Assembly (NCBI GenBank): GCA_016808115.1
Contig: JAEQBH010000665.1
Span: forward strand, 248,001-312,000
From: Tetrastigma voinierianum
Taxonomy: Eukaryota; Streptophyta; Magnoliopsida; Vitales; Vitaceae
Direction of reading: 5' to 3'
DNA length: 64,000 nt
Below, piece after piece: positions 47,640 through 59,193 of the stretch. The notes beneath the pieces were generated by a model. That model worked only from the letters and a program-made list of their open reading frames with translations. It did not search any database and was not told where the DNA came from. Position 1 is the first letter of the stretch; each line of letters begins with the position of its first letter. The position numbers and the translations under genes were made by a program.

Positions 47640-48753
47640 TGTCTCCCCATGAACCGCAACATTTGTTCTTCAAATGGTTGAGTCCCTCCTATGACCCCCG
47701 ATAGTCATTCCCCGCTTCACCTCCTTGATGTCAGCACCGAACCTTGGTGGCCGCCGATATTCCCGTTTGGAGGATTCTGGCTCCATGGTTTTGGGCCTAA
47801 TGCCCTCTCCACCATAAGGAGAAATTCTCATGGTTCCTCGGGTCAGCTAGATCAGAATGTGTGGGCAGGTTAGGATTTGGCTTGAAATGGTAATTTCTTG
47901 GTTCATTCACGTAGTTAACCTCCTCATCACCATAAGAATCTTCTTTTGATGGTACTTCAGGACTTCTTCTATCCTGTTTCTTTCCACTCCGCTCCTATTT
48001 CTCATGAGCAAATGGCATTTTCTTCCTCGTTTGTCCATCCTGTGCATGATGCCATCTAACTTTGCCTCCATGGCTGTCATTTTACTTAACTCCATGACCC
48101 TTTTCCTCTCAAGGCTATTACCCTGAAAACTCGAGGAGCTTTCATATTGCATTTGGCCGTCTTCTATCGCATTCTCACTTTCAAAGACTTTTCTTTTGAA
48201 TGCCTTGGCACATCATGAAGCATCGATAATGCCTTTAGATGTGTCATTTAAGGCATGATACACTATATCCATCTGGGTTTTTAAATCAATTCCATGCATA
48301 GGGCACCTCTTCAATAAACTCTTGAATCTCTCCCAGGCTATATATAGGCTCTCATCTTCCCCTTGTTGGAACACTATTATCTCTCTTCTTCTTCCTCGAG
48401 AGCGATGGGGAAAGAACCCGCCTACAGCATGCCTACCGCCTTCCCAAGTAGCAACCCAACCATATGGTAATGGATTCATACCATGGCCGCTATATTCTTA
48501 AAGAAAATGGGAAGAGATGCAACTTTATCACCTCTGGCCTTACACCATTCAGCTTCATTGTATTTGTCATCCTAAGAAATCTACCTGTGTGCTCGTCAGG
48601 GTCTTTTTGCCAAGGATCGGGGCGGAACTGATGTCGTCGCACCATTGTTATTAAGGCCGGCTTTTTAGTTCTAGTTATTTTGCATCCACGTAGGTCAGCC
48701 CGATTGCGTAATATTCTTCCCGAATGATAGGCCTCTAGAAATCCCCCCTCCAT
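47640..48753 (-). pseudogene. Gag relic of A3
   Basis: Minus-strand Athila-type gag. Frame 48753-48490 reads KPALITMVRRHQFRPDPWQK, then MKLNGVRPEVIKLHLFPFSL. Frame 48479-48213 reads LYIAWERFKSLLKRCPMHGI, both typical of the conserved gag capsid domain. Frame 48152-47907 (ERKRVMELSKMTAMEAKLDG) is the coiled-coil-like linker. A sequence break separates frames one and two near 48485. No zinc knuckle is readable, which is normal for this lineage. From 47640 to the protease at 47100 nothing is recognisable. Confidence 0.88.
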
Positions 48754-49116
48754 TGTGTCAAGAAGAGGAGGTCTTCCGTCGCCGGTCCTCGCTCTCCGTC
48801 TCGGTCATGTCTCTCATCCGCCATAGTCGCGCTTTTTTGCCTTTTAGTCTTTCTTAAGCTTTATGAGTGTTCTTTCCAATTCAAAGGTCTGTTGAAAACA
48901 AAGTCGTAACTCATTTCCTATGCATTAAAGGATTTCTAAATTAAAATACACTCGTATTAATAGATTAGTAAAAATATTTTTTCAACATGGCTTGTTAAAA
49001 ATCAGTGGTTGGTGTAGCCACTACTTGTAAAGCTATTTTTGTTCTTTTCTTTTATAAAATGTCCAAATTAGCATTTCCCTTTTTGTTAGAATATTGATCT
49101 ACTTAATTCTTTCAAT

Positions 49117-49133
49117 CCCCGGCAACGGCGCCA
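49117..49133 (-). other. Primer-binding site of A3 (Asp tRNA type)
   Basis: Minus strand TGGCGCCGTTGCCGGGG, the exact primer site used by Athila-type elements, directly inside the 5' LTR end. About 360 bases of untranslated leader separate it from gag. Confidence 0.93.
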
Positions 49134-50614
49134 TAAAGCTTGTTTGCCTTTTTCTATATAGACTAAAAACCCCTCAAATTCACATAGCTATAAGAGCCTT
49201 ACACTTCTCTTGCATCCATGTCACTTTGGATAAATTTGCTTGATAAAATAATTCTTTCATAATGTTCATGATTAAAAATATGGGTATAGTCTATAACACT
49301 GCAAGTGCACAGGTCATACAAGTAGTAAACTGAACAAGTCCGTATCATCTACGTGAGATTGCAAATGACTGAGAGATCAACTACCTAAACTACTAAAAAT
49401 TCCATGTTATTTGGACTAAAACCTAAAATGGAAGTTGTATCTAGAAAAATAAAGATTCTAGACTATTAACTACTGCTTAACTAAGCTAAAACAAATTAAA
49501 TAAATAAAAATAACTCCAGAACTAAAAATATCGGATCACTCGCTTCCTCTCGTGAGAAACGAAAACTATCAGTGATTTACAATGAAACAGTCAATTCCTA
49601 CACTAAAATACATTGCTCTATTTTGTGTATGGATCTGAATTTGTCCAAGATTTCCTAAATTTTGGAATTGGATTTCTCCATATTCACTGGTTGGATACCC
49701 TTGCTTCTCTCGAAGACAAGATCAAACCACTAATTATTCCCAACCTCTCAAGATCTGGGCATTTTTCTTTCTCAATACTTCACACCCATTTCTTGATGAC
49801 AGTAGATCTTTTGCATTTCCTTCTCAGGATTTTTGCAAAGTTTCTACCACTTAAAAGGTGGCTCAACCTCCAGATCTATTGGGTCGTTTTTCCTTGATTG
49901 ATCTCACAATAAGTTAAGAACGTCCTTTTAGATTAAGGTGAAATCTCTGATCATTTATATTGTTAAATAATCCCTTCCAACTTCAATTATGAGCGAATGG
50001 GGGATTTATCAAAATGAACTCTCAAAGCTCAGCAGTTCATCAATGGTAGCCTAGCATACCAAGAAAAGAATGCTCTAAGCTCTCAGCAATCTCCGTCTCT
50101 GTGTCACGCAGAGGGCATCCTGGAAATCAAAGCAAGATGCACTCCCTCAAAGGTACTACTATTAGGAACTTATCAATTCAAAAACGACACTAAATAAGTA
50201 AATCCGAACCCAAATTAGTTTTCCATATTTATGCGGGAAAGACTGTAACTAAATGTAAATCAAATCCAGCAGAGTTGCGCTCTTATTATTGCATTGCGAA
50301 TTAAGAAATGGAGTACCGATCACGTACAACCACTGTAATTGCAATAAAACTGAGCAGAAATTAATTCCAGAAATTTGTCTAGATTTCATAAATTCAGGCA
50401 GTAATTTCAAGAAGAAAATAACATAAATAAAACATCAGCTCCACTCATTTCTACACAGTTCGCAGATTCAAATCCAGAAAAGAATTTAGAGATGAAAGAA
50501 ATAAAAATAAAATAAAAAAATAAAATTCTAATCTAAACTATACACTGAGTTCCTCTCCTTTCCCCTTTTCTGGGTGGTGAAGACGGAAAACTACTTTACT
50601 ATTCTAACACTGTC

Positions 50615-50622
50615 TATTTATA
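50615..50622 (-). promoter_or_regulatory. TATA box of the A3 LTR
   Basis: Minus strand TATAAATA, before GACAG. The other LTR has a worn version (near 39045). Likely the LTR core promoter. Confidence 0.5.
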
Positions 50623-50699
50623 CCGCTGCATGAATTGGGCCGACCTCCAAAAAGCTCCGTGTGTGGAATTCCCAAAAGAAAGCCCAAACATCGGAAGCC

Positions 50700-51240
50700 T
50701 ATGTCGCTGCACCGTTGATGTCGCGCGATATGGAATTCCCTTGTTTTCTCTTGTTCAGTCGCGACCTCGTTGCTTCAAGGTAACCAGATTCCTTGTCACG
50801 CATACCAATGATCGCGTACATCGCTGGTAGTCGCCAGACCTCGGTTTGCTCGCTGTTTTCAAGAGTTGATGTCGCGACCACGGTTTCATGTCGTGACATC
50901 GTTGTCCTTCTCTTCATCTAGTTTCTGAGTCGCGACCTTAGTTTTAGGCTTTTCGTACCACGCCCCGCTTTGGTAGCTCGACCTTATGTCGCACTCTCTT
51001 TTCTCGTCGCAATTGTGTTGGTGGTCTTCCGCCTTCACAAGCCTTTACTTTACGTCGCGACCTCGCGTGATGTCGCGAATTCTTTGATGTCTATTTCTTT
51101 CTTCGTCGCACTTCGCCTTTGTTGCAACCAATTTCCTTCTTTCAACCTCTATTCCAGGTCGCGACCTTAAGGTGATGTCGCGACCTCATGTTGTTCTTTC
51201 TCTAGCTACGCGTAGTCCCAATTGCTCAAAAGTAGTTGCG
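50700..51240. repeat. Array of GTCGCGAC palindromes (5' LTR of A3)
   Basis: Exact or near-exact TCGCGAC sites near 50759, 50870, 50930, 51055, 51160 and 51177; three more lie in the displaced LTR part (near 55720, 55857, 55873). Equivalent to the array at 39170-40030. Confidence 0.85.
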
Positions 51241-52939
51241 ACCTTGATTTCTTCGCCAGCTCTTCTTCGTGTCGACCGAATGAGTGGTCGGGACATTGTT
51301 TGTGGTCCTCGACATCAAATGGTCGCAACTTCAGTTTTTGGCAAGGGCTTTGGTTTGGCTTCAGGTTGCGACTTTTGCCATGCCCCGATTCCTATCCGAC
51401 CCGATTGGCAACTAACCGGCTTCGTGCGAAACCATATACTAGGACTCTTTTTTTTTTTTTTTTTTCAAGCTTAACTTATACCTGTGGGTATACAAATAAT
51501 TTTTGTAATAACCAAAAGTCATTCACATATACAAAGGAACTACCACCGAAGTGGTATCCATTAAAATCTCTACACATATGCTAAGTCCCAATTAATATAC
51601 ATTTATTATTTCTCCAATACAAACATCGAGATTAAGTGGAAACAAGGCCGGTGAGCACTCATTCGAGACGTCTCGAACCGGTGTGGAATGTCCTGTCCCT
51701 CATTCTCGCACCTACACGGATTGGATGCATAAGCTTTACGCTATGGGAACATATGTATTAACACCAATAACAAAAACCACCGTCACTATCTTTTTACATT
51801 TACTTTTACTTATGCATATAACGAAGTCTATTCTTATGTGACTTCTAACTCATCTCATATTATACATGTAGATTTTATTCTTTTCAGATTCCTTATCATT
51901 ATCTTGTTCATATTACTTCCCCTCAGGTCATGTCTTTACTGTGTTGTAAATCATATTTACTACATGTATGATAGATCAAATCATATTCAAAGTAAACTTA
52001 TACGTATACAATGGCACCGTAATCGCATCAAGTCATATTAAATTCATACGTAGTCAAATCAAACTAATGCCAATACATATTAGGACTCTTATCATTACCA
52101 CGGTCAAGCCATTAATCAAACTCCCTTTAGCAATTACATTTCATGATCCGGGATGCCCGTTAAATCCTTTTAGTTTTCGCTTTATTAAACTATTAAAGTG
52201 TTTGTAATCTCGAATCCCCCTACTTGACCCGGCTATGATCTAAGCCGAGCCCTATTTACCCGACGCTAATCAAAACATTTATTTCGGCTTTATTTTGAAT
52301 TTTTATTTTTAAAAAGTGTCGCGACCGATCCTCGACTTCTGACTCAAAGTTGGCGGATTCAAGTCGGAGCCCTAAGCATTCGACATTTTCAATCAAAACA
52401 TTTATTTCGGCCTTATTAAATTTTTATTTTTAAAAGTGTCGCGACCCGAATCCTCGACTTGACCCGGTTGGAGGATCCAAGCTAGAGCCCGGTTTACTCC
52501 GACATTTTCAATTATCTTTCCAAAACATGTTGTTTATGTTATTCTATTTCAGACCTTTTTAATTAAGCGAAAGCACTTCTTTTCGGGCAATCCCATGACC
52601 ATTTACGAATTCAAAAGACCCATAACCTTCACACTTAATAACATGCATTTACAAAAAGAATACCATTTTATCCACATAAACTCATGCTATTAATTTTCGC
52701 ATGCTTTCATTTTACACATCATTTATAATATCACAACATGCATTTTCAATGCAATAATCCAATTCACAATTCAATTTATGAGATTTAAGCATATTACTAC
52801 AAAAATCCCATTTATTAATCCGTCATTGTTGGTTATTTCACTTTGACTATTTAATTCACATTTCTCGACGGATTCCGCGAATGAACTCCGCCCTTATCAT
52901 CATTCTCGGTAATGTGCCTACACGTTTTCCACCCGGTCT

Positions 52940-53370
52940 CCCATCATGACGATGTTGTTTGGTGCACCCTCACATGTAGGCTACTTATTCGGGTTCTCCC
53001 ATCAAGGACGGATGTTGTTTTTGCGCATCCCGACACGCGGGTATCACTTATTCGTACCGATCATGACGGATGCCGCTTGCGCATCCCGACATCGCGGGTA
53101 TCACTTTTATTCGGGTTTCTCCTACCGCGACGGATGCCGCTTCGTGCATCCCAATACGGGTATCACTGGCCTCGATTCTCCCATTATGACGGATGTCGCT
53201 TGGTGCATCCCGACACGTGGTATCAATTAAATTCCATAAGTCGTCATGACGGATGCCGATTGGTGCATCCCGCCAAGTGGGACATTTCTTCAATGCCATA
53301 CGCCATCATGACGGATGCCGATTAGTGCATCCCGCCAAGTGGGACATTGATACTGTGCCTGACGGATGCC
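52940..53370. repeat. Tandem array, period about 60 bp, about 7-8 copies
   Basis: Unit core CATGACGGATGCCGCTTGG, TGCATCCCGACACG, GGGTATCAC. Each unit contains GGATGC...GCATCC, a short inverted repeat. The last two copies end GCCAAGTGGGACATT instead. Inside the solo LTR. Confidence 0.9.
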
Positions 53371-53639
53371 GACATGATCTCGCCGTGGTTCATTCGACAT
53401 ATCACCATTCACATTTATGACGGATTCCTCGCTTTAATGAATCCCGCCTTTATCATCATTCATATTCATTCAAGCCAAATATTACATTTCACCTATTCAC
53501 CAGATTCGCATTTTGGCGACGTATCTCGCTGATGAATCTCCTTCACCTTATTATTATTCACATTCATTCGGTTTCCAAATATCCCATTTCAATTTCATAA
53601 TCACTTTTGTATTATCTTTTCAAAGATATACTCAATCTA

Positions 53640-54085
53640 TGTACATTATTTCATAAACTCATTCACATATTGATTCACGTATACTCATTCATGTATACTC
53701 ATTCATAAATACTTAGTCTATGAGTTCATTCAATGCGATACCATTCATAAATACTCATTCACATATTCATTCACGTATACTCATTCATGTACACTCATTC
53801 ATAAATACTCATTCACATATTCATTTCATATACTCATTCACATATTCATTCACGTATACTCATTCATGTATACTCATTCATATATACTCATTCACGTACT
53901 CAATTCATATACTCATTCACATATTCATTCACGTATACTCATTCATGTATACTCATTCATATATACTCATTCACGGACTCAATTCATATACTCATTCACA
54001 TATTCATTCACGTATACTCATTCATGTATACTCATTCATATATACTCATTCACGTACTCAATTCATATACTCATTCTTATATTCT
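53640..54085. repeat. ACTCATTC-based satellite with 79-bp higher-order period
   Basis: Built from short words (CATATACTCATTCA, CACGTATACTCATTC). Markers CACG(T/G)ACTCAATTC at about 53893, 53972 and 54051 give a 79-bp higher-order period. Open frames here (such as 53720-54166) are repeat artefacts. Confidence 0.9.
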
Positions 54086-54585
54086 TGTCCCTCAATGAAT
54101 CTATTTTACTTAGAAATTGGAATTATTCCAATTGGATCATCCAAAATAAAGTTGTGGCATTTTTAATGCCAACTAGTCAATTTACCGGACATAATTAGGG
54201 ACAGTTTGTATTACTAATTTTTCTGGGTTCTAACTTCTCATATTTGAAACTAGGTCTTTGTACTCATTTAAAGCTAAGGTTCATGTCTCTGTCCAATGAA
54301 TCAACCAATCTAGCACCATTAATCTGTTACGTCCAAACAACCTTCTGACTTCTACTTATGAAAAACAAACCAGAAATCATGATTATTAACACAATCTCAC
54401 TTTATTAGTTCTAAATACTTAGAACAAAGAACTTGATTGATACCTATTTTTAGGGTTTGCTTTTCCTTGAAGTCTATTTTAATTGGCCACTTGAATCACC
54501 AAACCGATAAAGAAATGAGTTAGTTATGGCTAAAATATGAAAATCGACGAAATCGAAAGTAGGAACGGTGGTGTAATGTACACCT

Positions 54586-54634
54586 CAAAGTGTGCCCTGC
54601 ACACTTTGGCTTCTGGTGGGGTGTACCGGTACAC
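54586..54634. repeat. Hairpin cluster in the solo LTR
   Basis: A perfect inverted repeat CAAAGTGTGC / GCACACTTTG with a 3-base loop (54586-54608) is followed after 12 bases by the perfect palindrome GTGTACCGGTACAC (54621-54634). Confidence 0.92.
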
Positions 54635-56225
54635 TACTGTTCATGTATCAGTACACATTCCGAAATTTTCCCAGATTGTGTATTTTCTCCCATTTTTTCC
54701 ATATTTTTGATACCCAATTCAATTCTATACTTCATATACACCTCAAAACCATTTCATATTCATTTTGTAACCTCTTTTCTATTCAATTCCTCTTTCAATA
54801 CTTATCTTTACTTCAAAATTCCCATCATGAATTACTCAAATAACTCTAATATGGGTTATAACCCATACACAAACCAAATACAAGGATTTGTTAGGGTTTG
54901 TTCTAACCCAACTCTTTTACCTTGCAATTAATCCATGAATCCAACCTCAAAGGGAGGATTCCATGTTTTCTTTTACATTTGGGGTTTTACCCACCTTACT
55001 CTCAATAATCTTTTGGGTTAGGATGAAATCCTATCAAACCCTAGAAAGAAATCAATTACCAATAAGAAACTCATGTTGGGATGAACTTTTATCAAACCCT
55101 AGGTTTGGGGCAAACCATTAACCAAACAAAACCAAGGATCCATACCAAAAATCCAAGTCCATACTCAAAGTTAGTAGTTCCATACCTTTTTGGAGCTTGG
55201 CCTTCTTCTCTTCTCCTTCTCTTCCTCTTCCTCTTCTTCTTCCTCTCCCCTTCTCCTCTCATCATTCACGTTTTTGGTCTCTCCAAATGAGAGACCAATT
55301 GCTCTTATTTAACCTTTTTGCTAAGGCCATGTTTGGCCTTGACATTTTTAAACATTTTTCTCTATTTTTATTTAAGCCCTTTATTCTCTTCTATTCTCAA
55401 TTTAACTTACACATTTTATACTTTGGCATGCCATCTTTTCACAATTTTCATAATTTCATATCAACTTATTGATTTATGCCATTTATGTCCTCAAGTGGTA
55501 AATTACATATTTACCCTTGGCTCTAATATTGATTCCGAGTCTCTCATTTTATTTCCGAAAATTCATATTTAGCTTTTAATATACCCTAAACAAGTTCGAA
55601 AACTGCTAGGGTATATTTCGGGGTGTTACACTTTCTGTTCTTCAACTCTTAATGTGGTTGCAACTTCACTCTTCCCGCTGAGACTCCGCCTCGTTTATGC
55701 CGCGATCTCTCAACAAGATGTCGCGACCTCAAATGGAGCCTTTCATTTAAAAACTAGTTGCAACTTCGTTGGTAGAGACTTCCTTATGGCTCTAATGGTG
55801 GATCCACGTCACATATCGGGATCGACGTCGCTAATTCTCGCCATATTCAATTGGTGTCGCGACATTAGGTGGTGTCGCGACCTCTTTCATTTGTTGCCTT
55901 GGTCATTTTGGTTGCAAGCTTAATCTTCAAGTCACAACTTCGCTTGCTACAGTCTTTTATTTCTTCCCCAAAACTGATCTTGGTGATGTCGTAACTTGGA
56001 AATTACTTACAATTAAGTTTCCTGTCACGATCTCGACTTCTTCGCCAGGACTTCATTTTTGCTTGTAGGTTGGTCTCTTCTGGTTTTTGCTGAGATTTTA
56101 GCTTATGCTGTATTTTCCTGCAAAATTAAATTTGAGTAAAATATCCACATTTCTGCATACAAATCAACATTTATCTTGTAATATGCTCTAAAATGAATTA
56201 AAAAATCACAGCTTTTGACTCATTA

Positions 56226-59190
56226 ATGCCGTGGAAACTTTGTGTGTGACTCACATTTTCAACAAATTCTCAAAAGATCGACACAAAAATGGAGCCCACC
56301 ATCACTCAATGATTGCACTATAAGACTCCAGCAAGAAAAAGTGTTCTTTATAAATTTCAAACAACCTTGTGGTCATTAGTTCTCGTTGGAATGGCCTCCA
56401 CCCACTTTGACACATAGTCAATGGCCAACAAAATGTAAAGGTACTCACAAGAGGGGGGAAAAGGCCCCATGAAGTCTATACCGCAGCAATCGAAAATTTC
56501 AATAATTACAATAGGGGTAAGAGGCATCATGTTCCTTCTTGTGACCCCTCCTAATTGTTGGCACCGAGCACAAGTTTTGCAAAAATTCAAAGTTTATCTT
56601 TAAAAGCTGCACAAGAAACCGGGCCTTGGTAAGATTTGTCCAGCCTTGCGTAGAAATGCCTCCACAAGCTTCCGAATGGCAAAGGTGGATCACCCCCAAT
56701 TTGATTCATTCGTACACACCTTCTCATCAATCGGGTCTCGGACGCATTTTTAAAACAAATATGGGTCATCAAAATAATATTTCTTAATGTCCGCCAAAAA
56801 CTTCTTCTTTTGTTGAGAGGTCCATTGGGGTGGAATTTGACCAGTCACCAGATAATTCACTATGTCCGCATACCCCGCAATGGAACAAGTAAGCAAGTCG
56901 CTTCATCAGTGGAAACTATCGCCGACAAGTGTGCCGTGAGAAGTGGATTCCTAATCCAACCGAGACAAGTGGTCACACACATTCGACTCTTTATCTTTAA
57001 TAGTCGCGTTAAATTTCACACAATAGGGATCCACCTAGTCAAACGAGGCTTAGTATCCTACTTCGATAGCAAATACTTTAGAGCTGCATGATCCGTGAAA
57101 ATGGTTACGGGAGATCCTACAATGTATGACCTGAACTTTTCTAGGGCAAAGACGATAGCTAAAAACTCTTTTTCCGTAGTTGTGTAGTTGGCTTGAGCGG
57201 AATCTAAAGTTTTGCTGGTATAGTAGATCACAAAAGCCTTTTTATCTTCACTTTGTCCTAAAACAGCGCCTATAGCATAATCACTAGCATCACACATGAT
57301 CTCAAAAAGGAGATCCCAATTAGGAGATCGCATGATAGAGTGAGACACTAACATAGTTTTGAGTTTTTATCAAAGGCTGCCTCAGCAGTTCGTGACCAAG
57401 AAAAGGGACGCCCCCGCAAGCACCGCATAAGGGGCTGCTGCTATGGCATTGAAATCTTTAATGAATCTCCTATAGAATCCAAAGATGTCCTAAGAATGAC
57501 ATTATATCTCTAACACGCTTAGAGGTAGGTAAGTTGGAGATCAACTCCTACTTTAGCCTTATCCACCTCGATTCCGCTTCGATACTATGTGGCCTAAGAC
57601 AATCCCTGTCACCATGAAGCAACACTTTTCCCAATTTAACACGAGGCTCTTCTCTTGACATCTCTCCAAAACCTACGATTCTCCAAACATCCCTCATACG
57701 GTCTCCAAAAACCGAGAAGTCATCCATGAAAATTTCAAAATAAGTTCTATCATATCACCGAAAAATCCCCATCATGCAATCAGCTGGAAGGCTCCTAGTG
57801 CATTACATTAATCCAAAGGGCATTTTCCTAAAGGCAAATGTGTGCCAAAAGGACAAAAAGAATGTGGTTTTCGATCTTCTAAAGCTATCTTCAATTTGAT
57901 TGAAAATTCCTAAGTACTCCATTGAGAAAACAATAGAATTCATGCCTTGCAACTCTCCAACATTTGATCGACAAAAGGTAAAGGGAAATGATCTTTCCTA
58001 GTACCCGCATTGAGTTTCCTATAATCTATGCACACCCTCCAACCTGACGTGACACGAGTGGGAATTAGCTCATTATTTTCATTTGCTACCACAGTGACTC
58101 CAGATTTCTTAGGGACTACCTGAGTTGGGCTGACCCACTTGCTATCTGCAATGGGGTAAATAACACCTACGTCCAAGAGTTTTAGAACCTCTTCCTTGAC
58201 CACATCTTTCATGATTGGGTTTAGTCATCGCTGTGGTTGTCTAGAGGCTTTAACATCCTCTTCCAAGTGAACTTATGTGTGCATTAGGCTAATTCTTTAA
58301 TATCCTGCATCCATCCTATTATGTGTTTTGTGGTTCTCAATATCTCCAAAAGCTTATTTTCTTGTTCTGACTCTAAAGAGGAAGATATGATTACCGGGAA
58401 AGTTTCTTCTACCCCTAAAAATGCATATTTGAGATGTGATGGTAAGGGTTTCAACTCAAGTTTAGGCGGTCTCTCTTCCGAAGGTAATACCCTGTCCTCG
58501 ATTGGTGGCAATGGTTCAAATTTAGGTGCCCACCCATTTGCTTCCAATACCTCACTGTGTTCACCATGGAGGTAGAAAACCCCGACCGACGTGGTTGGCC
58601 CTTCAACTAACTCTGGGTTTCATTGCACAAGACATGAGAGGATCATCGTATGAAACGTTATCTACATATTTCTGCACCATAGAGCCTATCATGCTTACCT
58701 CACAAACGTCCTCCTCATCCCCCATTTCCTTGATAACATTAAAGATGTTCAAATTAACGGTCATGTTACCAAATGATAATTTCATTAGTCCTCCCCTACA
58801 GTGTATAATGGCATTAGCGAGCCAACACCGGGCTACTGCCCTTGGTTCACCACAAGTTGGGTGTCAAGAACAGTCCTATAAGAAGTAGAACTCTGTCCAC
58901 TTTGCACCAATACATCCTCTCACTATCCCCTAGGAATTTCTCTACACTACTTCGTCCTCGCTAGCTGTGAGGGGTGATATCAGCTGGCTCTAATTCTCCT
59001 AACCTTAGCTCAACATAGACCGAGTAAGGCAACACGTTAACACTTGCCCCTAAATCCACTAGAGCATGTCCTAACTTTGAATTCCTTACCACTATGGAAA
59101 TAGTAGGGCTTCTTGGGTCTTTGTATTTTGGGGGCAAATTGTTTCAGATCAATGAGGTGGATTGCTCGGTCATAAATGCCTCCTTGTTGA
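56226..59190 (-). pseudogene. Pol relic of A1: protease, RT, RNase H, integrase front half
   Basis: Minus-strand Athila-type pol. Protease about 59070-58600: ALVDLGASVNVLPYSVYVEL (about 59060-58990) keeps the Asp with Leu-Gly, then NAIIHCRGGLMKLSFGNMTV near 58800. Linker 58547-58284 (LPSHLKYAFLGVEETFPVII). RT from 58212: WVSPTQVVPKKSGVTVV, VCIDYRKLN, DHFPLPFVDQ; catalytic FMDD in FEIFMDDFSVFG near 57720. RNase H 57354-57058: DLLFEIMCDASDYAIGAVLG, NYTTTEKEFLAIVFALEKF. Integrase about 56760-56226: zinc-binding HSEACG...CKTCARCQQLGG, catalytic-core GIDFMGPFPP and LAIDYVSKWVEAIPTRTNDH. It stops at 56226 within the core because A3 lies there; it resumes at 27768. Several stops present. Confidence 0.92.
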
Positions 59191-59193
59191 CAC

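Larger units (their letters stand above)
51376..55630 (-). mobile_element. 4.25-kb solo LTR of a Tekay-like family inside the A3 LTR
   Basis: The minus-strand start TGTAACACCCCGAAATATAC (55630) is a standard Ty3/gypsy Tekay-type LTR start. The other end begins TG on + (51376). The 4 bases CTTT abut both ends (51372-51375 and 55631-55634), consistent with a target duplication. No gag or pol domain can be read on either strand. It interrupts the A3 5' LTR exactly. It carries three distinct repeated segments (52940-53370, 53640-54085, 54586-54634). Unrelated in sequence to the T1 LTR beyond the TGTAA start. Confidence 0.82.
37565..56225 (-). mobile_element. Athila-like Ty3/gypsy element A3, with nested solo LTR
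   Basis: Direct LTRs: 37565-40381 (3' LTR) and 49134-56225 (5' LTR, split by a 4.25-kb insertion). Without the insertion the 5' LTR is about 2836 bp, close to the 2817 bp of the 3' LTR. A tRNA-Asp primer site, gag, protease, RT, RNase H, integrase and polypurine tract follow in order on the minus strand. The domains are broken but better preserved than in A2. The candidate target duplication (ATGAA at 37560-37564 against ATGCC at 56226-56230) is poor. Confidence 0.9.
49134..56225 (-). repeat. 5' LTR of A3, split by a 4.25-kb insertion
   Basis: Two LTR pieces, 49134-51375 and 55631-56225, are collinear with 37565-40381. The break falls after GTTGCGACTTT; the second part resumes with TTCTTCAACTCTTAATG, matching 39799 onward. 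The outer end reads TAATGAGTC on minus (expected TGATGAGTC). Confidence 0.9.

Noticed and set aside
53720..54166. 148-codon frame rich in His, Ser, Ile
   Set aside because: It is a translation of the ACTCATTC satellite.
27775..56230. ATGCC at both outer borders of the A2/A3 block as a clean target duplication
   Set aside because: The A2 LTR seems to include this ATGCC (TGATTC(A/G)TGCC is shared by both A2 LTRs), and the integrase frame closes better if A2 starts at 27769. Kept only as an alternative.
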